Shown here: one piece after another, positions 1-7,221 of the stretch | How the letters are laid out: the number at the start of each line of letters is the position of its first letter | How positions within the stretch are numbered: position 1 is the stretch's first letter | NCBI GenBank assembly: GCA_023412915.1 | Contig: JAEZRE010000006.1 | Span: 62,001 to 126,000 of the forward strand | Source of the DNA: Bacillota bacterium | GTDB lineage: Bacteria; Bacillota; Clostridia; Acetivibrionales; DTU013 | DNA: 64,000 nt | Reading direction: 5' to 3' | Translations under genes and position numbers: made by a program | Notes under the pieces: generated by a model | Told to the model about the DNA's origin: nothing | Database searches by the model: none | The model's input: only the letters and a program-made list of their open reading frames with translations

Positions 1-1
1 A

Positions 2-712
2 AACCTGGGCAAATACATGGACTTCGTCGAGACGCAAAACGATGTGGTCATTACTAAAAACGGCAAAAAGATTGCGAGACTGACGCCATATGTCACCGAT
101 ATAGAGCAATACTTCACAGTCAGGGAAAATGCGCTCGATTATCAATACGGAGGCAAGAAGGTCTCGTATGAAGAGTTCATGGAAATAAACGAAAAAAGCA
201 CACTCAGGATGGAGTACATCAACGGCGAGATATACCTGCTGGCGTCGCCCAATGTAGACCATCAGTCGATACTTGGAAAGCTGTATCTGATCTTTCAGGA
301 CTATTTTAAAAACAAGAAATGCAGGCCGTTTTTCGCGCCTTTTGACGTTCACTTCAAAAAGAAGGACATCAAGGAGCCCGATGTGATGCAGCCCGATCTT
401 TTGGTAGCCTGCGACGTGGAGGGCAACGTCAATGCAAAGGGGCGGTATATGGGCACTCCGGCTCTGACTGTAGAGATACTTTCGGATGGCACGAGAAGCA
501 AGGACATGGTTGACAAGCTCAATACATATATGACTTCCGGGGTCAGGGAATATTGGATAATAGACACCAAACAGGAGACTGTCATGATATACGACTTTTC
601 CGACAACGGAATAGACCTGCTGAAGGTCTTCGGAAAAGGCGACGTCGCGAAGTCCGTTGTCTATGACGGGCTGGCGGCAGAGGTCGGGGAATTGTTCAGT
701 GGGCATTTTTAA
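2..712 (+). CDS. Phd-type antitoxin domain fused to Uma2-family (DUF820) endonuclease, 5' end outside window
   Basis: The frame is open to the first base of the window. It reads NLGKYMDFVE before the first ATG (base 17), so the gene begins upstream. The first ~35 residues (NLGKYMDFVE, then VVITKNGKKIARLTP) match the C-terminal half of a Phd/YefM antitoxin. After a short linker comes a Uma2/DUF820 domain of the PD-(D/E)XK nuclease fold: EYINGEIY, then VMQPDLLVACD, TVEILSDGTRSKDMVDKL and REYWIIDTK, which supply the acidic and Lys residues of such an active site. Uma2 proteins are abundant in cyanobacteria and Clostridia and their role is poorly known. The Phd part suggests DNA binding or autoregulation; that is inference. 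The stop is at 710-712. Confidence 0.8.
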   Translation, partial: NLGKYMDFVETQNDVVITKNGKKIARLTPYVTDIEQYFTVRENALDYQYGGKKVSYEEFMEINEKSTLRMEYINGEIYLLASPNVDHQSILGKLYLIFQDYFKNKKCRPFFAPFDVHFKKKDIKEPDVMQPDLLVACDVEGNVNAKGRYMGTPALTVEILSDGTRSKDMVDKLNTYMTSGVREYWIIDTKQETVMIYDFSDNGIDLLKVFGKGDVAKSVVYDGLAAEVGELFSGHF

Positions 713-778
713 ATTGAAGTCGATTCAAAGAAGCGTCTGACTGCGATGTCAGGCTGCATTGTTCAATGGAAGGGTTTG

Positions 779-1255
779 ATGAAGACGATCGCCAAAAAGG
801 CTGAAACATATATAAGAATAATTTTTATTTTGCTTTTTGTCCTATACCTCTCATACCTCTTTTACCTTACTTTCTTCAGCCATCTCTATGGGCGCGGTTA
901 CTTTCACAGGAGCATCAATCTGGTTCCTTTGGCGACAATTCGTTTATTTTTTGCTTCAGGCTATCTTAGAGGCATATTGGTCAATGTATTCGGAAACATC
1001 GCGGCGTTCGTGCCGATGGGCCTGCTTCTGCCAGCTGCCTTCATTAGGGCCGCACGGTTGTACAGGACGTTGCTTGTAACCTTAGGTATCTCTCTGATGA
1101 TTGAAATCGTACAGTATGCTTTTGGCGTAGGGGCTGCAGATGTGGACGACCTGATGCTGAACCTGGCGGGCGGCCTGCTGGGCTATGCCGTTTTTACTGC
1201 GGGAAGGGCGCTTTACCGGCATATCATCATGCCCTGTAATACTACTGCCGACTGA
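779..1255 (+). CDS. VanZ-like membrane protein
   Basis: This is a protein of about 158 residues with four or five predicted membrane segments. It carries VanZ-family signatures: INLVPLATI, FGNIAAFVPMGLLLP, a conserved EIVQ and DVDDLMLNLAGGLLGY. VanZ proteins are linked to low-level teicoplanin resistance, and most homologues have no tested role. An ATG at 746 is also in frame. The ATG at 779 is preferred because GGAAGGG (768-774) lies 4 bases before it. The next gene is convergent, so this is probably a single-gene unit. Confidence 0.85.
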   Translation: MKTIAKKAETYIRIIFILLFVLYLSYLFYLTFFSHLYGRGYFHRSINLVPLATIRLFFASGYLRGILVNVFGNIAAFVPMGLLLPAAFIRAARLYRTLLVTLGISLMIEIVQYAFGVGAADVDDLMLNLAGGLLGYAVFTAGRALYRHIIMPCNTTAD

Positions 1256-1430
1256 CGGGTACATCCACAGGTCCACAGACTGGACAGCAATTGTGATGTA
1301 TCCCCCCAGCCATCGCACAGTCCGCTGCCCAAGACCGATCCTCTACCGATCCGTCTATCGACTCGACATCGACCGGATACCGGCTTGCTCAAATGGCTTG
1401 TCCGCAGACCGGATCCATCGCTCTGCTCTG
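1256..1430. other. Short intergenic stretch with degenerate GACCGATCC-like motifs
   Basis: This 175-base gap lies between two convergent genes. It contains several degenerate copies of a (G)ACCGATCC/TCGAC motif at roughly 1330-1410. I saw no terminator with a T-run and no plausible gene. Confidence 0.3.
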
Positions 1431-2396
1431 TCAAGCCAGGCCCCACTGGCGTATTAGCTCGTCGAACACGCCTGCGCAGGCTATCGTGTCTTTCAGCGGC
1501 ATTATATCGCTTTCAATCCTGTTCTTCCTGTATAGCTCTGCAAAATGCCTTATTTCAAATATGAAGCCGTCGTCGAAGGCCGTTTCGAAGCTTTCGATGA
1601 GATTGTTCCTATTGTCGAGCAGCTCGCATTTTCTCGAACCGAGAAAGCTCCGTACGATAATATGTCCCTCGGAACCGTAAACATAAGCATCCTGGCTCGT
1701 CACAGCCGTAAAGCCGCAGCTCAGCGAGGCCAGCGCACCACTTTCAAAACCAAGGCTGAAGGCGGCATAATCGTCGACGCCGGATTTACTGATCGATGCG
1801 ACTCCTGTTACCCTATCAGGGTTTTCTCCAAGTATGCCCGTCGCGAATTCGATGGGGTAGACTCCAGCGTCGTAGAGGCTGCCGCCGGCCAATGCGGGGT
1901 TATACAGCCTGTTCTTCGGATCGAAGGGGAAATTGAAACAGAATGAAGCGTTGATGAGGCTGACCTTTCCTATCCTGTTGTCTCGAACCCATTCCCTCGC
2001 TTTTATGAAAGCGGGAGTGAACCTTGACCACATCGCTTCCATCAGCAGCACTTTCTTTTCCCTTGAAAGCGTGGCAAGCTCTTCGGCCTCCCTCTTATGA
2101 AGCACCATGGGTTTCTCGCAGATGACGGCCTTGCCGTGTTCGAGGCAAAGCTTTATGATATCATAATGAAAATTGTGTGTCAGGGCTATGTAAACAACAT
2201 CGACAGCCTTATCCTGCACCAGTTCAAGATAGCTTTTGCAGGCCTTTACCGCCTGGTGCTTTTTCGCGAATTCTCCGGCCCTGCTTTCGTCGGAAGACGC
2301 CACCGCGTACAGTTCAACGCCCTCGTCCGTGTTCAGTACGGCTGCAAAGCGGTTGGCTATACCGCCCAAGCCAATGATTCCAAAGCGTACTTTCAT
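1431..2396 (-). CDS. Gfo/Idh/MocA family NAD(P)-dependent oxidoreductase
   Basis: The protein has 321 residues, the usual length for the family. The N-terminal Rossmann fold shows FGIIGLGGIANRFA (dinucleotide-binding loop, residues 5-18). The conserved EKP (CEKPMVLHK) lies near residue 95. The C-terminal alpha/beta domain has GGSLYDAGVYPIEF, matching the family D-x-G-x-Y/H pattern. The closest types are the dihydrodiol dehydrogenase-like and sugar-oxidising members; the substrate cannot be told from sequence. AAGGAG lies about 8 bases before the ATG on the minus strand. The gene appears monocistronic. Confidence 0.9.
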   Translation of the reverse strand: MKVRFGIIGLGGIANRFAAVLNTDEGVELYAVASSDESRAGEFAKKHQAVKACKSYLELVQDKAVDVVYIALTHNFHYDIIKLCLEHGKAVICEKPMVLHKREAEELATLSREKKVLLMEAMWSRFTPAFIKAREWVRDNRIGKVSLINASFCFNFPFDPKNRLYNPALAGGSLYDAGVYPIEFATGILGENPDRVTGVASISKSGVDDYAAFSLGFESGALASLSCGFTAVTSQDAYVYGSEGHIIVRSFLGSRKCELLDNRNNLIESFETAFDDGFIFEIRHFAELYRKNRIESDIMPLKDTIACAGVFDELIRQWGLA

Positions 2397-2488
2397 AGTT
2401 TCTACTCCTTATCCTGCGTAATATTGGCATATTGTTAATTTTACCTTTTTGTCCCGCAACATACAATCGGATACCTCGCGATGTATGG

Positions 2489-2494
2489 TATAAT
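2489..2494 (+). promoter_or_regulatory. Extended -10 promoter for the DUF1848 gene
   Basis: TATAAT sits in ATGGTATAATGG with an upstream TGG. It lies 26 bases before the ATG at 2520 and downstream of an in-frame ATG at 2481, so the earlier ATG would not be in the transcript. Confidence 0.6.
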
Positions 2495-2519
2495 GGAATA
2501 TATTAACGGGAGTATTTAT

Positions 2520-3518
2520 ATGGCTGCTGCTAAATGGGAAAAGGTCGCAATAAAAACCAAAGACAGCACTCTGGAGGGAATCGCGCCAGTAATCGTTTCA
2601 GCCAGCCGGTCTACGGACATACCGGCTTTCTATTCCGAATGGTTCATGAACCGGTTACGGGAAGGGTATGTCAAATGGGTGAACCCGTTCAATTCCAAGC
2701 CTCAGTATATCTCTTTCGAAAACGCCAGACTTACAGTCTTCTGGACCAAGGATGCAAAGCCGGTCATACCGTATCTCGAAGAGTTGGCTGCCAGAGGGAT
2801 CAATTACTACTTTACCTTTACGGTCAACGATTACGAGAATGAAGGCTTTGAACCGGGCTTGAGGAGTCTTGGGGACAGGATCGATACCTTCAGGCAGCTT
2901 TCTGAAAAGCTCGGCAGGGAAAGGGTAATATGGAGGTTCGATCCGCTTGTTTTGACGGATCGGCTCGACACAGCAAGGCTGCTGGACAAGATATACAAAG
3001 TAGGAGAGAGGATAGCGGACCATACTGAAAAGCTGGTGATCAGTTTTGCCGACATTTCTTCCTATGCCAAAGTCAGCCGCAACCTGTTTGCCAAGGGTAT
3101 AAACATCAAGGAATTCACTCCCGAAACAATGGAGAGGGTAGCTCACGGATTGTGTGAAATGAATGAAAGCTGGGGATTGGAGCTTGCAACCTGCAGCGAG
3201 GAGATAGACTTAAGCAGGTACAATATCAAAAAGAACAAATGCATAGACGATGATCTAATGGTCAGATTATTTCCACAGGATAAGGAGCTTATGGAGTTTA
3301 TCGGGTATGGGACGGAAACGGCAGGCGGCCGGAGGAATCTCAAGGACAAGGGACAGCGTCTCAATTGCGGCTGTGTTATGAGTAAGGACATAGGCAGATA
3401 CGACACCTGCGGTCACGGGTGCATATACTGCTACGCAAATAGTTCTCCCGGGGCGGCATACGGCAATTATTTGAAATACTTGAAATCGGATAGGAAAGGG
3501 GAGTCGATCATACCTTAG
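2520..3518 (+). CDS. DUF1848 family protein, putative iron-sulfur/radical-SAM-like
   Basis: The N-terminus shows the family signature VIVSASRSTDIPAFYSEWF, followed by VKWVNPFN and VIWRFDPLVLTD. The C-terminus carries a cysteine cluster in CGCVMSKDIGRYDTCGHGC followed by IYCYAN, as expected for a metal or Fe-S site. DUF1848 has no established biochemical role. I chose the ATG at 2520 because GGGAG (2508-2512) lies 7 bases upstream and the -10 box at 2489-2494 would place transcription initiation after the earlier in-frame ATG (2481). The length is 332 residues. Confidence 0.85.
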   Translation: MAAAKWEKVAIKTKDSTLEGIAPVIVSASRSTDIPAFYSEWFMNRLREGYVKWVNPFNSKPQYISFENARLTVFWTKDAKPVIPYLEELAARGINYYFTFTVNDYENEGFEPGLRSLGDRIDTFRQLSEKLGRERVIWRFDPLVLTDRLDTARLLDKIYKVGERIADHTEKLVISFADISSYAKVSRNLFAKGINIKEFTPETMERVAHGLCEMNESWGLELATCSEEIDLSRYNIKKNKCIDDDLMVRLFPQDKELMEFIGYGTETAGGRRNLKDKGQRLNCGCVMSKDIGRYDTCGHGCIYCYANSSPGAAYGNYLKYLKSDRKGESIIP

Positions 3519-3635
3519 CAGACCGGCAGACTTATACGCGATGGGCCGGCAATCGCAGCAAATAACGAATAGCAGCGCAGCTTGCGGCGCAATAGGAAAA
3601 TATATGAATTATACGTATCAAGAGAGGAAGCTGAA

Positions 3636-4514
3636 ATGATGAAAAGGGGTAAAAAGATTATGATTTGGGGTATCGGCATAATTGTTCTTCTTGTCACAGG
3701 TATATTGATCTGGTTCAATATATCCTATTCTCCGATGAAAGCTGAGTTCCACAGGCTATTGGGCAGTCAGCTGTCAAATATCAAACCGGAAAGCGAAGTT
3801 TTTACGACCGGGGATATTTCAGGGCTGCCATCCCCGGTACAGAAGTATTTTAATTACTGTGGGTTTATCGGTAAACCTAAAATGTCCGATGTGAGGATAT
3901 TTTACAATGACGTCGATTTTATTCTGTCGCCCGATAAACCAAAGCTGAAGATTAAATATACGCAGTGCAATTTTGTTGAAGAGCCTGAAAGGCTGGCATT
4001 TATAGACACAAGCATGTATGGCATTCCCTTCGAAGGTATCGACGCATATCAGGGCGGAGCCGGTTCGATGAAAGGCGTTTTTGCCAAGTCTATCACATTA
4101 TTCGACCAAAAGGGCTCTGAATTTAATATGTCAAGCCTCGTAAACTGCCTGGCCGAGAGCCTCCTTGTTCCCAATGCGGCTTTGCAGGACTACATAAAAT
4201 GGGAAAGCATCGATGATACGCACGCAAGGGGTATAATTTCGTATTACGGGCTGACTGCCGAAGGTATATTCACCTTTGACGGCGAAGGCAGAATGGTGGA
4301 TTTCACTACCGACGACAGGATCAGCATCTCTCCTGACGGCAAGGCTCAGAAAGTAAAGTGGTCGGCCTTATGCCAAGATTATAAAGACATCGGAGGCGTC
4401 AAGCTGCCGAACCACCTGCAAGGCGTCTGGCATTACGCTTCCGGAGATCTTTTATATTTCGATGGCAGGGACATAACTGTGGAATACGACATGAAGACCG
4501 CCGGACGCAAATAA
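3636..4514 (+). CDS. DUF6544-like membrane-anchored protein
   Basis: The protein has 292 residues. One N-terminal membrane segment (IMIWGIGIIVLLVTGILIWF, residues ~8-28) is followed by an extracytoplasmic domain beginning LPSPVQKYFNYCGFIGKPKM. That motif and the later YGIPFEGIDAYQGGAGSMKG fit a widespread family of unknown function (DUF6544/DUF6920 type; assigned from memory, not by search). AGAGAGG lies 8 bases before the chosen ATG. A start 18 codons earlier is possible but lacks a ribosome site. The gene is followed by a terminator. Confidence 0.6.
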   Translation: MMKRGKKIMIWGIGIIVLLVTGILIWFNISYSPMKAEFHRLLGSQLSNIKPESEVFTTGDISGLPSPVQKYFNYCGFIGKPKMSDVRIFYNDVDFILSPDKPKLKIKYTQCNFVEEPERLAFIDTSMYGIPFEGIDAYQGGAGSMKGVFAKSITLFDQKGSEFNMSSLVNCLAESLLVPNAALQDYIKWESIDDTHARGIISYYGLTAEGIFTFDGEGRMVDFTTDDRISISPDGKAQKVKWSALCQDYKDIGGVKLPNHLQGVWHYASGDLLYFDGRDITVEYDMKTAGRK

Positions 4515-4536
4515 ACAAGGCGGCTCCGGCGTTACA

Positions 4537-4568
4537 CAGCCTGTTGGCTTACAGCAGGCTGTTTTTTT
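4537..4568 (+). terminator. Rho-independent terminator
   Basis: Hairpin arms AGCCTG (4538-4543) and CAGGCT (4555-4560) are followed by seven T (4562-4568). It ends the DUF6544-like gene and insulates the GH65 locus. Confidence 0.8.
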
Positions 4569-4606
4569 ATGCGTAAAAAGAAAAAAGAAAAATTTTCTAA
4601 ACTCCA

Positions 4607-4636
4607 TTGACAGCAATTCGTACAAAATGATAGAAT
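4607..4636 (+). promoter_or_regulatory. Promoter of the GH65 operon
   Basis: TTGACA (4607-4612) and TAGAAT (4631-4636) are separated by 18 bases. The predicted start, near 4643, falls inside the palindromic operator just downstream, a layout that allows repression by a LacI-family protein. Confidence 0.75.
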
Positions 4637-4637
4637 G

Positions 4638-4653
4638 AGTTTAACGTTAAACT
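4638..4653. promoter_or_regulatory. LacI-family operator O1
   Basis: AGTTTAACGTTAAACT is a perfect 16-base palindrome over the transcription start of the GH65 operon. A 14/16 match to it lies over the promoter of the LacI-family gene (10549-10564). The shared site supports control of both transcripts by that repressor. Confidence 0.8.
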
Positions 4654-4655
4654 AT

Positions 4656-4909
4656 CCCATAATAGTAGTCCCTATTTTAGCAATATACGCTTCATGGTCG
4701 GATTTCCTGCTGCCTTACCTCATTCCTAACGGTTCAGGCAGGAAACGGTCATGATAACACTGTTCAAATTCAGAAATGCCAATACTCCGTTCGTAGATGT
4801 GCTACGGGCAGTATTTTATTCGAGCATACCCCCTGCCATACTGTTCATGCTGTTCCAGAAGCAGATCAACGTCGGCGCGGTTATGGGCATGATTAAGGAG
4901 TGGACTAAA
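4656..4909 (+). pseudogene. Remnant of a MalG/AraQ-type sugar ABC permease, 5'-truncated and frameshifted
   Basis: Two frames together encode the last ~80 residues of a carbohydrate ABC transporter permease. The first (4656-4748) reads PIIVVPILAIYASWSDFLL then PYLI, matching the family segment around WNDFLWP. A one-base shift near 4738-4750 moves the reading to a second frame reading TVMITLFKFR, then VLRAVFYSSIPPAILFMLFQ and GAVMGMIKE. This matches the family's terminal helix and GAVKG-like end. The expected stop is absent (TGG follows), so the remnant runs in frame into the GH65 gene. The N-terminal two thirds of the permease and any partner genes are missing. Confidence 0.8.
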
Positions 4910-7219
4910 ATGGCCAAAATTGCAGACATGTATTTTACTACAGATCCATGGCGTGTTATAGAAGAAGGCTTCAATCCCGATTACAGCCAGGTCGCGGAAT
5001 CAGTGTTTTCTTTAGGCAACGAATATATGGGCTTGCGCGGGTATTTTGACGAAGGTTATACCGGCAGAAGCCTTACGGGAAATTATTTCAACGGGATATA
5101 CGGGCGGCAGGAACATACTCCTTCGGCTTACAAGGGGATTCCCGACAGTACCGAATTTATGGTTAATGCCGTTAATTGGATATATGCCAGGATATATGCC
5201 GGCGACGAGCTGCTGGATTTGAACAAAAGCTGCTTCAGCGGTTTCAGGCGCGAACTGGACATGAAGACCGGCATATTGAGCCGTTCCTTTGTGTGGACCA
5301 CCTCGGGAGGACAGAAAATAAGCCTCCAATTTGAACGGTTCGTATCGATGAAACACGTACATATCGGCGTTCAGAGGATATCGGTCGCTGCGCTCGACGC
5401 GGACGCCGATATCAGAATCATTGCCGGACTGGATTTCTCAGAGCTTCACCAGGCCTTCGGGCAGAATTTCTGGGATTGCTCGGATATCAAGACGGACAGC
5501 GGCCATATGAGTATACTGGGCACAGTTAAGACTACGGGGCAGAAGCTGTTCTCAAGCTGCCGTTTCGCAGGGGATTTCTATAAAAGCCTGGTTTCACAGA
5601 GGGATATCCAAGTCAACGAGAAAGCTGCCGCCAGGGAATTCAAGCTGCGTCTCAAGGAGGGCGGCGAGATCTCATTCATAAGGCTCGCTTCAAATCTGGC
5701 CTGCCAGGATACCGGCGGGGAAGCCTGCGAGCTGTTCGAAAGACAGTGCGGCCAGGCGGAGGAAGAGCTCGAGACCCTCGACTACGAGGCTTTGAAGGAA
5801 GAAAACATAAAATGGTGGAGCAAGGTCTGGAACAACTCGGATATAGTCATCAAAGGGGACGAATTGAACCAGCAGGGGATACGTTTCTGTATTTTTCAAA
5901 TGTTCCAGACATACCACGGTGCAAAGAAGGGCACAAACATCGGCGCAAAGGGTCTCACCGGAGAAGCTTACAGCGGTAATGCCTTCTGGGACACCGAGGT
6001 GTACTGCCTGCCATTCTTTATATTCAATAATCAGGAAGCGGCAAAAAACCTGCTGATTTTCAGATATGTCACACTGCCGGAGGCAAAGGAGCGCGCCGGA
6101 GAGCTCGACTGCAAGGGAGCGTTCTATCCAATTGCGACCATCAGCGGGCGTGAATGCTGCAATCTCTGGCAGCATGCAAACCTGCAGTTACAAGCTTCGA
6201 CCGCCGTAGCCTACGGAATATGGTTCTATGAGAAGATCACGGGAGACGTGGGATTCATTTTGGAATACGGGCTCCCGATGCTGGTCGAGATATGCAGGAT
6301 GCTTGCGACCAGGGGAAGCTGGACGGAGAACGGGGAAAAGTACGGCTTTTACTGCGTCATGGGACCGGATGAGTTTCAGATGATGGTCAATCATAATTGT
6401 TATACGAATTACATGGGGAGATTTACCTTAAACTACACTTTGGAGGTGCTTGACGAGCTTAAGGACAAGAGCGCGGGGCTTTTTGGCAAGCTTGGCCTGA
6501 CTTCGGAGGAGTGTTCCGAATGGTCGCGGATGGCCGACCGCATGTATATACCGTTCGCCGCAACCACTGGGCTGTATGAACAGCATGACGGGTATTTCAA
6601 GCTGCCGCATATAGATATCGATTCGATACCGATAGTGGATTTTCCGCTTTATCATCACTGGTCCTATGACCGTATCTACCGAAACGATATGATCAAGCAG
6701 CCGGATGTGCTGATGCTTATGCTCATGTTCAACACCTCATTCAATGAAGAAACGGTCAGAAAGAATTATGAATTCTATGAACCGCGGTGCATTCATGAGA
6801 GTTCATTGTCGCCCTCCGTACACTCTATCCTTGCCGCCCAGGTCAAGAAGCATGCCGAAGCCTACGAATTCTTCAAGTTCGCGACCAGGCTCGATCTGGA
6901 CAATTATAACAGGAACGCGCACGAGGGGCTGCATACGACGTCGATAGCCGCCGCATGGATGAATATCGTCTATGGCTTCGGAGGAATGCGCTCCGACGGC
7001 AGTGAACTCTCTTTCTCTCCTTCGGTTCCCAACGGGTGGGAAGGTTATTCGTTCCGCGTAAGCTACAGGAACAACGTCATATTTGTTGAGGTCAGCAGGG
7101 AGACGGTGACCTTCAGGACGTCGGAAGACGCGCCTGTACCGGTTAAAGTATACGGAGTTACCGTAGAATTGGGCAGGGATGCGAAAGTGCTCCCGATCCC
7201 CCGCGAATGGAGGGGATGA
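4910..7219 (+). CDS. GH65 glycoside phosphorylase (first copy)
   Basis: The protein has 769 residues, the normal GH65 length. The family features are the N-terminal beta-sandwich (NEYMGLRGYFDEG), the (alpha/alpha)6 barrel motif FWDTEVYCLPFF, the general acid Glu488 in MGPDEF, and the phosphate-site region IHESSLSPSVHS. GH65 enzymes cleave alpha-glucosides such as maltose, trehalose, kojibiose, nigerose or glucosyl-rhamnose with inversion to give beta-glucose 1-phosphate. The substrate loop here (ISGRECCNLWQH) differs from the neighbour's, so the two copies probably act on different sugars. The ATG at 4910 has AAGGAG 9 bases upstream. The frame is open further upstream only because of the fused permease remnant. 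Confidence 0.9.
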   Translation: MAKIADMYFTTDPWRVIEEGFNPDYSQVAESVFSLGNEYMGLRGYFDEGYTGRSLTGNYFNGIYGRQEHTPSAYKGIPDSTEFMVNAVNWIYARIYAGDELLDLNKSCFSGFRRELDMKTGILSRSFVWTTSGGQKISLQFERFVSMKHVHIGVQRISVAALDADADIRIIAGLDFSELHQAFGQNFWDCSDIKTDSGHMSILGTVKTTGQKLFSSCRFAGDFYKSLVSQRDIQVNEKAAAREFKLRLKEGGEISFIRLASNLACQDTGGEACELFERQCGQAEEELETLDYEALKEENIKWWSKVWNNSDIVIKGDELNQQGIRFCIFQMFQTYHGAKKGTNIGAKGLTGEAYSGNAFWDTEVYCLPFFIFNNQEAAKNLLIFRYVTLPEAKERAGELDCKGAFYPIATISGRECCNLWQHANLQLQASTAVAYGIWFYEKITGDVGFILEYGLPMLVEICRMLATRGSWTENGEKYGFYCVMGPDEFQMMVNHNCYTNYMGRFTLNYTLEVLDELKDKSAGLFGKLGLTSEECSEWSRMADRMYIPFAATTGLYEQHDGYFKLPHIDIDSIPIVDFPLYHHWSYDRIYRNDMIKQPDVLMLMLMFNTSFNEETVRKNYEFYEPRCIHESSLSPSVHSILAAQVKKHAEAYEFFKFATRLDLDNYNRNAHEGLHTTSIAAAWMNIVYGFGGMRSDGSELSFSPSVPNGWEGYSFRVSYRNNVIFVEVSRETVTFRTSEDAPVPVKVYGVTVELGRDAKVLPIPREWRG

Positions 7220-7221
7220 CG

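Noticed and set aside
4751..4909. N-terminal extension of the first GH65 protein
   Set aside because: The 53 residues match a sugar ABC permease end, and a good ribosome site precedes the ATG at 4910.
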